Below are positions 27,261 through 34,020 of a stretch of DNA of 64,000 nt, piece after piece. Position 1 is the first letter of the stretch. Every line of letters starts with the position of its first letter. The notes beneath the pieces are model-generated. The model saw nothing but the letters and a program-made list of their open reading frames with translations. It did not search any database and was not told where the DNA came from. Position numbers and translations under genes: made by a program. The stretch is taken from the NCBI GenBank assembly GCA_030752605.1, contig JASMDX010000080.1, positions 3,406 to 67,405 of the forward strand. Reading direction: 5' to 3'. The DNA is from GCA-2731375 sp002731375 (GTDB lineage: Bacteria; Pseudomonadota; Alphaproteobacteria; GCA-2731375).

Positions 27261-27315
27261 TATAATTGGCTCTATTTTTTGATCTATTTTCTAATTTTAA
27301 ATAGAGCCAATTATA
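27261..27315. repeat. Perfect 17-bp inverted repeat
   Basis: Arms TATAATTGGCTCTATTT (27261-27277) and its exact reverse complement (27299-27315) surround a 21-base A/T-rich loop. The arms begin about 50 bases upstream of the hypothetical gene start. It could be an operator, a terminator-like hairpin or the trace of a mobile element end; there is no T-run placed as in a classical terminator on either side beyond the loop. Confidence 0.85.
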
Positions 27316-27498
27316 AGGGTTCATCGTCATGCATGCTCAACCAACTTTTCTAGCGCCGGGTCTACTACACAGTCACTGAAATCGTGATCAATCTCGACTG
27401 CGAGATGCTCCAGGGCTGCCTCTGGCATGTTGGATTACATCAACCTCGTGAACCCTCTTGACGGCGTACGGCTTTTCACCAAATCCTCAATCGTCTTC

Positions 27499-27555
27499 TT
27501 AATGCCCGCGTTTTTGTGTGGAGACCCTATAGTAGCCCGCATATTTCTTACTCAT
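27499..27555 (-). pseudogene. N-terminal scrap of a serine recombinase
   Basis: Reading leftwards from an ATG at 27555: MSKKYAGYYRVSTQKRGH then stop. The YYRVSTQKxG block is the start of serine site-specific recombinases/resolvases, with the catalytic serine in RVST. Everything after the first 18 codons is missing. A recombinase relic here fits an island history of the region 26.5-34 kb. Confidence 0.6.
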
Positions 27556-27732
27556 GACCTCGCCCCGTATAATGTCGACTAAGGTTCATATTTTACAGCC
27601 TCCATCTAACTTTCTGAATAGCCGCACCCGACAGCAGGACTTTAGCCTCGCGCAACTTGTTGTCTAGCGACCAGAAACGGCGATGGGGAACCTTGTTTAA
27701 GTGTGAAGGAGGGAAAATCCGTTCTGCGCGGG

Positions 27733-29499
27733 CTACTCGGCTCGCGATTCCCGCAGTCGGCCCCGAAGGACGTGGGTGGCATCCATATCCACCATTACCT
27801 CTCCGGGTAGAACACCCGTGCTCATGATGACCACCCCGTATGCCTCGGCAGCATGGGCGACGCTGACCTTCCCCTCGATCACATCCCAGCGGACTCGCTC
27901 TACATCCCGGACCAAAGGATCACCGTAACCACCAGCTCCCGCCATAGCATGGTGAAACAACGCTCCTTGTGCTAGCCGGACGGGCTCGGTAAGTAATACT
28001 GGCAACATTGTCTCCGCCCCGGAAGTCGTCCGCACGATGTTGACGGAGCCCGTACCGGCATGTCCACCATCCAAGCCGTGTGGTGGGAAATCGCGTTTAT
28101 CTGAACGCACGTTGAGCTCCGCTTCAGCAGCTAAAATCCGATACTCCCGAACGAGCGACAGCCCGCCTCGGTACTCCCCTGGACCGCCCGTATCCTCAGC
28201 AATGGCGTAGCGCTCAATGCGAATAGGGTACTCAGCTTCGATCATCTCCACGGGGACATTCGACTGATTAGCCCCGATATGTGCAATGCCCTCCTGCCCA
28301 TCATGGTCAAAAGTAGCGCCGAAATTGCCCATGAACGTCTCACAGAAGATGAAAGGCTTACCATCCCGCCACCCGCTTATCGTGGGCAGTGTAGACCCAC
28401 CGCTGTTATCCGCTGCCACTCGCTCAGGAACTGCCTTAGCAAGTGCCCCAAACATGCAATCAATGGTCCGATAACCAGTGATTCCCCGTGCGCCGCATGC
28501 CGCCGGCATCACCGGGTTGACTACCGAGCCTTCGGGCGCAGTGACCGTAATCGCCCGGGTGTAGCCGTGACAGTTTGGAACTTCCTCGGGCATGATCGAG
28601 CGCAGCGCGGCATACACCGATGCCTTCGTGAACGGGAGTGGTGCATTGATCCCGCCTTGTACCTGAGGCGAAGACCCGGTGAAATCGGCTGTGACGTGAT
28701 CGCCCTCCACCGTAAGTGCAAGTTCGAATACCACCGGTTCCGGATTGGCGCCAAGACCATCAATATGGTCGGTGAATCGATAGGTGCCATCCGACACCTC
28801 GGCAAACTCCGCGCGAGCTAGCCGTTCCGCATAGTCGTGCAGGTGACCATAGTATTCCATGACGATGTCCCGGCCGTAGCGACCGATAAGCTCGAGCAGT
28901 TCACGTTCGCCCGTGGCACAAGCCGCGATCTGCGATTGGAGGTCGCCAAGCACCTTGTCAGGGAGACGCACGTTCGACGCCACAAGTTCCTTTATCGCGA
29001 GAACCGGATGCCCAGCGTCGACGAATTTCAGAAATGGGATCCGCAACCCTTCCTGATAGATTTCGGTCGCCCCCAGAGCATTACTGCCAGCGACGATCCC
29101 GCCTACGTCACAGTGATGCGCCACGGTGCACGACCACCCAGCAATCATCGTATTGTGAAAAATCGGCTTTGTAATATAGATGTCGGGGAGATGTTGCCCA
29201 TTGGCAATATAAGGGTCGTTGAAGATGAACACGTCATCAGGCTCGATGTCACCCTCGAACCGGCGCATCAGCCCGCTCATTGCATCAAAGAAGCTTCCGA
29301 GGTGCATAGGCGTGGTCAGCCCTTGCGCTAAAGTCTGACCACGCTCATCGAGCAGCGCCGTCGAAAAGTCCATCGAGTCCCGGATGATGCCCGAGTAAGC
29401 GCTTCGCATGAGATTAAGCGCCATGTCGTCGGCAATGGTGTCGAAGGAGTTCTTTAAAACTTCCAGCAAGAAAGGATCGACATTCGATTTCGTGCTCAT
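27733..29499 (-). CDS. Hydantoinase B/oxoprolinase family subunit (HyuB-like), copy 1
   Basis: 588 residues, normal for the family. Typical segments: DPFLLEVLKNSFDTIADDMALNL at the N-terminus, LDERGQTLAQGLTTPMHLG, DVFIFNDPYIANGQHLPDI, the GSSPQVQGGINAP block and the C-terminal AGAGGYGDPLVRD. With HyuA it forms an ATP-dependent enzyme that opens cyclic amides (hydantoins, 5-oxoproline) or carboxylates ketones in other branches. It starts two bases after the hyuA stop. Its codon use is less G/C-biased than that of the second pair at 49.8-53.6 kb, suggesting separate acquisition rather than local duplication. Confidence 0.92.
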   Translation of the reverse strand: MSTKSNVDPFLLEVLKNSFDTIADDMALNLMRSAYSGIIRDSMDFSTALLDERGQTLAQGLTTPMHLGSFFDAMSGLMRRFEGDIEPDDVFIFNDPYIANGQHLPDIYITKPIFHNTMIAGWSCTVAHHCDVGGIVAGSNALGATEIYQEGLRIPFLKFVDAGHPVLAIKELVASNVRLPDKVLGDLQSQIAACATGERELLELIGRYGRDIVMEYYGHLHDYAERLARAEFAEVSDGTYRFTDHIDGLGANPEPVVFELALTVEGDHVTADFTGSSPQVQGGINAPLPFTKASVYAALRSIMPEEVPNCHGYTRAITVTAPEGSVVNPVMPAACGARGITGYRTIDCMFGALAKAVPERVAADNSGGSTLPTISGWRDGKPFIFCETFMGNFGATFDHDGQEGIAHIGANQSNVPVEMIEAEYPIRIERYAIAEDTGGPGEYRGGLSLVREYRILAAEAELNVRSDKRDFPPHGLDGGHAGTGSVNIVRTTSGAETMLPVLLTEPVRLAQGALFHHAMAGAGGYGDPLVRDVERVRWDVIEGKVSVAHAAEAYGVVIMSTGVLPGEVMVDMDATHVLRGRLRESRAE

Positions 29500-29501
29500 G
29501 G

Positions 29502-31595
29502 CTAACTCAGGCGAATGATGATGTTGGCAAACTCATCGATTATCGCGCTTGCGTTCGGCGGTACAACTGTGGTGCCTTCGTACTCCTCGATGATTATCGG
29601 GCCGCGATGTTCCCGATCGCCCATCGACTCACGGGAGAACACCTTGGTAGTTAAGGTGCCGAACTCCGACCCAAAATAGGCCATTCGCTCCGAGGGCGGA
29701 GGTTCCATCCCCCCATCCAAGACATTCGCCGCTAGAGTAATTGAACCCCGGCGCACGCCTCCGATAGTGCGGAGATTAACGACCTCAATACCGTATTGAC
29801 CCTCGAAACAATGACCGTATCGGCGTTCATGCTCTTTATCGAATCGCGTCGTAAGTGTTTCGATCTTCTCAGCGCTACCGCCTGCATTGGGATACGGGAT
29901 CGTTATCTCGAACGCTTGCCCCTGATAACGTAGATCGGCAAAACGCTGAACGTCAATCTCGTCGGGCGGATGCTCGAGCCGATTGGTCAATGTCTCTACC
30001 AGAGCATCGAAGGTAGGCTCGGGGTCCCAATATGCTAATGAATCAAGTGGCCGAAGGCAGGCCCGAGCTTCATTCAACTCAAGTTCCGAGCAAAGTAGGC
30101 CGAGCGCACTAAACACACCGGCGGCCGGCGGTACAATCACTTCGGTGATGCGAAGCTCGCGCGCTAACGTCACCGCGTGCACGCCACCGCTTCCACCGAA
30201 AGCTAGCATCCCAAAATCTCGGGTGTCACGACCTCGGTGGGTGGTGACCGCCTTTACCGCACGTACCATGTTCATGTTCGCCACCTGATGAATTCCGTAT
30301 GCGGTCTCCATCACTCCTCGATCCAACGCATTCGCAACCTGGGTTTCCAGCGCCAAATATGCCTTTTCCCAATCGATCGGAACGCTACCTCCAGCAAGCG
30401 CTTCCGGATTGAGGTAGCCGAGTACGACATTCGCGTCGGTCACGGTCGGTGCCGTCCCCCCAAGGCTATAGCACGCGGGCCCAGGGTGGGCTCCTGCGCT
30501 GTCCGGGCCTACTTTGATGGCACCACCTTTATCCACCCTGACCATGCTTCCGCCGCCAGCCCCGACCTCGGAGATGTCGATGACCGGCAATTTCAACGCA
30601 TAGCCAGCGCCGGCCATCAGTGCGCTGCTCGTCGACATAGCGGCTCCCACCTCGTATTCCTCGGAACTCGTTAGTTCGCCGCCCTCGATCACTGACGCCT
30701 TAGCGGTAGTCCCACCCATATCAAAGGTGATGATGTTGGCGTAGCCTTGCGACCGCCCGATATGGCGCGCACCAATTACACCCGCAGCGGGCCCGCATTC
30801 GATGATCTGGGCCGGTTTATCCAATACCGCCTTAGCAGACAATACCCCGCCACTCGATTGCATGATGAGTACGCGCGCCCGGATTCCCACTTGCGTCAGC
30901 TGCTCGATGAGTGAGCTGACGTAGTCCTTGACCGGTGGTCCGACGTAGGCGTTGATCACCGTGGTGCTGGTCCGTTCGTACTCCCGTATCTGAGGCAGCA
31001 CCTCTAGGGATACACTGATGAACTTGTCTGGAAATCGGGTGCGGAGCGCTGTAGCTATGAGCTGCTCGTGGCTTGGGTTGGTATAAGAGTTAATTAGGCA
31101 TACCGCGACCGCTTCTACTCCAGCAGACTCGATGATGTCGATTGCGGCCTCAAGACTGGTCATATCCAGAGCCACAATTATCTTGCCATCGTGGGCGACC
31201 CGCTCCTTGACCTCGAGGCGAAGGTGGCGAGGCGCGAGCGGCGGGGGCTTTTGCCAACGCGGATCGTACAGCCGAGGAGTGCGGACTCGACGCAGTTCCA
31301 GTACGTCCCGGAAACCTTCAGTGGTAATAAGCGCCGTCGACGCTCCCTTGTGCTCGACGATCGCATTCGTCGCAACCGTGCAGCCATGAAGCACTTCGCT
31401 GACCTCGCCCGGTGTGACGCCCTCTCTCGAGAGAAGCCTTAGCGTGCCCTCAACGACCGCGTCCGCATAGTTGTCAGGCGTCGAGAGAAGTTTCTCCGTT
31501 GCCGTTGAGCCGTCCGAACGGCTCAGGGCGATGTCCGTAAACGTGCCCCCTATGTCGGCGGCGAGCCGTAGCGCGCGAAATTGCGAACTATCCAT
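29502..31595 (-). CDS. Hydantoinase A/oxoprolinase family subunit (HyuA-like), copy 1
   Basis: 697 residues, the ATP-binding subunit of the same enzyme. The N-terminal DIGGTFTDIALSR is the ASKHA-type phosphate-binding loop of the family; HGCTVATNAIVEHKG, the EYERTSTTVINAYVGP segment, MQSSGGVLSA and FDMGGTTAKASVI follow in the usual order, and GSGGVHAVTLAREL lies before the C-terminal domain. Same length as the HyuA at 51.5-53.6 kb. The upstream 30 bases contain a direct-repeat copy of the guaA 3' end (31626-31641). Substrate is not determinable from sequence. Confidence 0.93.
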   Translation of the reverse strand: MDSSQFRALRLAADIGGTFTDIALSRSDGSTATEKLLSTPDNYADAVVEGTLRLLSREGVTPGEVSEVLHGCTVATNAIVEHKGASTALITTEGFRDVLELRRVRTPRLYDPRWQKPPPLAPRHLRLEVKERVAHDGKIIVALDMTSLEAAIDIIESAGVEAVAVCLINSYTNPSHEQLIATALRTRFPDKFISVSLEVLPQIREYERTSTTVINAYVGPPVKDYVSSLIEQLTQVGIRARVLIMQSSGGVLSAKAVLDKPAQIIECGPAAGVIGARHIGRSQGYANIITFDMGGTTAKASVIEGGELTSSEEYEVGAAMSTSSALMAGAGYALKLPVIDISEVGAGGGSMVRVDKGGAIKVGPDSAGAHPGPACYSLGGTAPTVTDANVVLGYLNPEALAGGSVPIDWEKAYLALETQVANALDRGVMETAYGIHQVANMNMVRAVKAVTTHRGRDTRDFGMLAFGGSGGVHAVTLARELRITEVIVPPAAGVFSALGLLCSELELNEARACLRPLDSLAYWDPEPTFDALVETLTNRLEHPPDEIDVQRFADLRYQGQAFEITIPYPNAGGSAEKIETLTTRFDKEHERRYGHCFEGQYGIEVVNLRTIGGVRRGSITLAANVLDGGMEPPPSERMAYFGSEFGTLTTKVFSRESMGDREHRGPIIIEEYEGTTVVPPNASAIIDEFANIIIRLS

Positions 31596-31625
31596 CTGTT
31601 CCTGCGATCTTTTTTCTAGGTACTT

Positions 31626-31641
31626 ATTCTAACTCAATCGT
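31626..31641 (+). repeat. Direct repeat of the guaA 3' end, left copy (possible att site)
   Basis: ATTCTAACTCAATCGT here matches ATTCTAACTCGATGGT at 34023-34038, the last codons and stop of guaA (on the opposite strand), at 14 of 16 positions in the same orientation. Genomic islands are known to integrate at the 3' end of guaA and to leave such duplications. Confidence 0.5.
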
Positions 31642-31658
31642 GTCCTGTCTAATTACCC

Positions 31659-31677
31659 TTTAGAATCAATGGGTTAG
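31659..31677 (+). repeat. Inverted repeat, left arm (pairs with 33983-34001)
   Basis: TTTAGAATCAATGGGTTAG; the reverse complement of 33983-34001 is TTTAAAATCAATGGGTTAG, 18 of 19 identical. The two arms lie just inside the direct repeats at 31626-31641 and 34023-34038, 2.3 kb apart. Confidence 0.75.
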
Positions 31678-31860
31678 AAAACCTATGTAGTGTTTTTGAA
31701 GTTGGGAGGGAAGGGCAATAGAAGGGCGATTATCCTATCCTCTTGATTCTAAATCGGAATTCTAACTCTTGATATTGTAGTTTCATCTTTCTATCAGTTC
31801 CAACGTCTTTGCTGACACCTCTGCATCGTTGCAATAAGCCCTAATGACGCCTTTAAATTC

Positions 31861-32148
31861 TTAAACATATCCATCACCCTTCTTTATCGTCGGGTATTTC
31901 ATATCCAAGAAATCGTTGATGTCTTTCTCAGCAATCTTAGCTTCCCTCATCTTCTTCCTTATTCGAGACCGCTGACCGTGACGTTTCTCTTGCTCAGTAT
32001 TTTGTCGACTTGTTTCCAAATGGCACTTTTTGCAACGCCTCATGTGCCCATCTTTGCTCGATTGCAGATGGTAAAAATCGTCAAGTTTCTTTAACTCCCC
32101 ACACTTCGGGCACCGTTTCTGGAAGGGAAGCTGTGTCTCTGTTGACAT
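31861..32148 (-). CDS. Small zinc-ribbon protein, HNH/phage-type
   Basis: 95 residues. CPKCGELKKLDDFY then CKKCH 22 residues later form a four-cysteine zinc ribbon of the kind found at the N-terminus of phage HNH-type nucleases and other phage small proteins (pattern CxxC-x-LKxLxxFYxxxxSKDGxxxxCKxC). The rest is highly basic (RHGQRSRIRKKMREAKIAEK) and no HNH motif follows, so nuclease activity is not shown. Likely nucleic-acid binding. A/T-rich codon use and location within the putative island suggest it was brought in by transfer. Confidence 0.65.
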   Translation of the reverse strand: MSTETQLPFQKRCPKCGELKKLDDFYHLQSSKDGHMRRCKKCHLETSRQNTEQEKRHGQRSRIRKKMREAKIAEKDINDFLDMKYPTIKKGDGYV

Positions 32149-32279
32149 GATCCCAACATGCTAACCGTTGGATCGACGTATTGCACCCCCCAACGGTTTC
32201 CCTAGAGGTCTTCTTGATCCTGATTTGGGTTTCTCCCAAACGGTTCTCTCCGAAATTTTTCTGGGAAATTTTTTTCATT

Positions 32280-32307
32280 AAAAAAAGGAGGCAATCCCGG
32301 TGCCTCC
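32280..32307 (-). terminator. Rho-independent terminator downstream of the 32445-32831 gene
   Basis: On the minus strand a 7-bp stem GGAGGCA/TGCCTCC with a seven-base loop is followed directly by a run of seven T. It lies about 140 bases after the stop of the small membrane-protein gene transcribed in that direction. Confidence 0.85.
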
Positions 32308-32444
32308 CTCTCTATCTGAACCGCCATTATATTTAATCGAAAATCCGGATCTAACTGCACCCACCGATTTATCTATCAGTCATTTCTTATACAGGTTCCT
32401 GCTCGGTTCCAATCCGTGAAAGAAGCCTTGTCTTTATCGATCCC

Positions 32445-32831
32445 CTAGTGTGTAACTCTTTTATAGAGGAAAAGTGCAGTCAATACAGCAAACACTATGG
32501 TTCCGCCAATGAGGTGCCCAGCTTGGGTGACTGTCATTGTTCCAAGTGTGATGCACATAACGGCAAAACACACAATGCATCCGGTGAGAACTGACTGCTG
32601 TGACTTTGTATCCTCTACTCTTCCTGCAAAAAAGATAATAGAGGCTATTGCGAAGAGTAGTGAAGCGATGAGATGCCGGATTGTGACTGCTACATCAAAT
32701 GCGTCACCCTTAGCGTAAGGAAATTCATTTTCAGTGATACCTGCAGGATCAATGTGCATCCTTAAGCTAAGCAACGTTAGCACAACCGCACAACCGGTTA
32801 ATGTTCTTTTGTAAGACAATATATTCTTCAT
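32445..32831 (-). CDS. Small integral membrane protein, unknown function
   Basis: 128 residues with about four hydrophobic segments (LTGCAVVLTLLSL; TIRHLIASLLFAIASIIFFAG; VLTGCIVCFAVMCITLGTMTV; LIGGTIVFAVLTALFLY). No family recognised. A/T-rich composition unlike the flanking chromosome. It is followed by a strong terminator, which supports it being a real transcribed gene. Confidence 0.6.
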   Translation of the reverse strand: MKNILSYKRTLTGCAVVLTLLSLRMHIDPAGITENEFPYAKGDAFDVAVTIRHLIASLLFAIASIIFFAGRVEDTKSQQSVLTGCIVCFAVMCITLGTMTVTQAGHLIGGTIVFAVLTALFLYKRVTH

Positions 32832-32907
32832 AGTCTGTATCTCCGTGGTGTTAACTATTCAAAATTGTATCTATACGCAACGCTCCGCTATACCTGTATC
32901 TAGTTGT

Positions 32908-32953
32908 GTTCTCTTTAAGGAATAGGTGTCTGCTTCCTCTCAAAGAGGGTCGC
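32908..32953 (+). repeat. 46-bp imperfect direct repeat, copy 1
   Basis: 39 of 46 bases agree with 33793-33838. Both copies carry the core GGAATAGG-x-GTCTGC and a short hairpin of the form CCTCTCAA-x-GAGGG. The two copies flank the gene pair at 33020-33641. Confidence 0.75.
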
Positions 32954-33019
32954 ATCCCTCTTCTCATTGGAATAAACAATCCAAATTAGTAAAGATAACC
33001 TCCGTCACCCTCATCTTTT

Positions 33020-33424
33020 CTATCTGCGCCATTGTCCGTACAATCGGAAAAAGTAATACACGAAAATGAGTGAAAAAACGAAATCGCCTATAATAACAAT
33101 GAATACAATAGAATTGGCGAGTCCCGACAGGTAAAGCTTAAGTAAGGCTATTGCAAAACCGACTTTACCGATTCCACCAACAATTACGATGCCGTAGTGT
33201 TTTAGAGGGTTGTAGGCAACAATTGCGTAACCTATAAAATATACAAGTGTTGTTCCCCAAGTACCTTGATAAATGGCATAAAATAGAGGGTCTGTTAATT
33301 CTCTGTCAAAAAAGCCGTTAAAAGTATAGGCGGTGTTGAAGTAACCGAAAAATGCACCTATTAAATTCCATAAAGATGCAGTTATAAAAAAAACTTTAAA
33401 AAACGTAAGTTCTTTGCTTTTCAT
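33020..33424 (-). CDS. Small integral membrane protein, unknown function
   Basis: 134 residues with about four hydrophobic helices (FFKVFFITASLWNLIGAFFGYF; FYAIYQGTWGTTLVYFIGYAIVAY; YGIVIVGGIGKVGFAIALLKLYL; SIVFIVIIGDFVFSLIFVYYFF). The ATG at 33424 has GGAGAAGG about eight bases upstream; a GTG three codons earlier is also possible. Its start and ribosome-binding site lie inside the end of the truncated Sel1-type gene. No family recognised with confidence. A/T-rich codon use. Confidence 0.65.
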   Translation of the reverse strand: MKSKELTFFKVFFITASLWNLIGAFFGYFNTAYTFNGFFDRELTDPLFYAIYQGTWGTTLVYFIGYAIVAYNPLKHYGIVIVGGIGKVGFAIALLKLYLSGLANSIVFIVIIGDFVFSLIFVYYFFRLYGQWRR

Positions 33425-33641
33425 GGCGGACACCTTCTCCGTTGTCGTACATCACACCCAGATTGTACTGGGCATCAACATTCCCCTGTTCTGCTATAGG
33501 TTTCCATTCACGCAGAACAGCTGTGAAATCACCCCGTTTGGCAGCATCTAAACCCTTCTGGAAATCAGCACTCCACCCCTCTCCCGCACTTCCCAGAAGG
33601 ACAGCAATGGTCAGGCAGAGAATGGGCAGCAGTCTTCTCAT
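33396..33641 (-). pseudogene. Truncated secreted Sel1-repeat protein
   Basis: From the ATG at 33641: a signal peptide (MRRLLPILCLTIAVLLG, cleavage near GWSA-D), then FQKGLDAAKRGDFTAVLREW and PIAEQGNVDAQYNLGVMYDNGEGV, a clear Sel1-like TPR repeat. The frame ends 11 residues later in the middle of that repeat (RHEKQRTYVF), whereas such proteins normally carry several repeats. The 3' part was evidently replaced by the adjoining membrane-protein gene, with which it overlaps by 29 bases. An 81-residue exported fragment might still be made. Confidence 0.65.
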
Positions 33642-33792
33642 ATGACGATTATGGCAAGAAATGTGGGGGTTGGGGAGTCTGTGAGGGAAGTCACCGCAGG
33701 GGCTGTCCACTGCCTCCGCTCTAGCACCAGCCGATGAGGCTTGCTTTTCTATTAACCTAAAGAACCATCTCTCAATTCCGGCATCTCGTCCT

Positions 33793-33838
33793 GTTCTCTA
33801 GAAGGAATAGGCGTCTGCGCCCTCTCAATGAGGGTTGC
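33793..33838 (+). repeat. 46-bp imperfect direct repeat, copy 2
   Basis: Same orientation as copy 1 at 32908-32953, 885 bases apart, seven mismatches and no gaps over 46 bases. Confidence 0.75.
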
Positions 33839-33982
33839 TTCTCTGGTGGAGATCATTCTTCTCAAGCATCCTAGAATTTAGACCTAAGAATCCCCCTTAG
33901 ATCTATTTTCTAAGTCTTTCCACGCAGTTTTCTGATCTTTTGGAAAATTAGTTTAAAGTTAGTTTGAAGTTCTAAAATTATG

Positions 33983-34001
33983 CTAACCCATTGATTTTAA
34001 A
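33983..34001 (-). repeat. Inverted repeat, right arm (pairs with 31659-31677)
   Basis: CTAACCCATTGATTTTAAA on the plus strand; see the left arm. It ends 19 bases before the guaA stop codon. Confidence 0.75.
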
Positions 34002-34020
34002 AGATATTGTGATCTCGAAA

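Larger units (their letters stand above)
27209..27732. other. Gene-poor stretch between the hypothetical gene and hyuB
   Basis: Apart from the inverted repeat at 27261-27315 and the recombinase remnant at 27499-27555, the stretch holds one 33-codon frame on the minus strand (27327-27428, starting MPEAALEHLAVEI) that has no ribosome-binding site and no recognised relative; it may be a further scrap of coding sequence. Nothing else is supported. Confidence 0.5.
33642..34020. other. Non-coding stretch between Sel1 remnant and guaA
   Basis: No gene is seen. The stretch contains repeat copy 2 (33793-33838), the right arm of the inverted repeat (33983-34001) and A/T-rich sequence up to the guaA stop. 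Confidence 0.6.

Noticed and set aside
27733..31595. Hydantoinase copy 1 as acetone carboxylase subunits
   Set aside because: The family relation exists, but the third, small acetone-carboxylase subunit is absent and the two-gene hyuA-hyuB order fits hydantoinase/oxoprolinase better.
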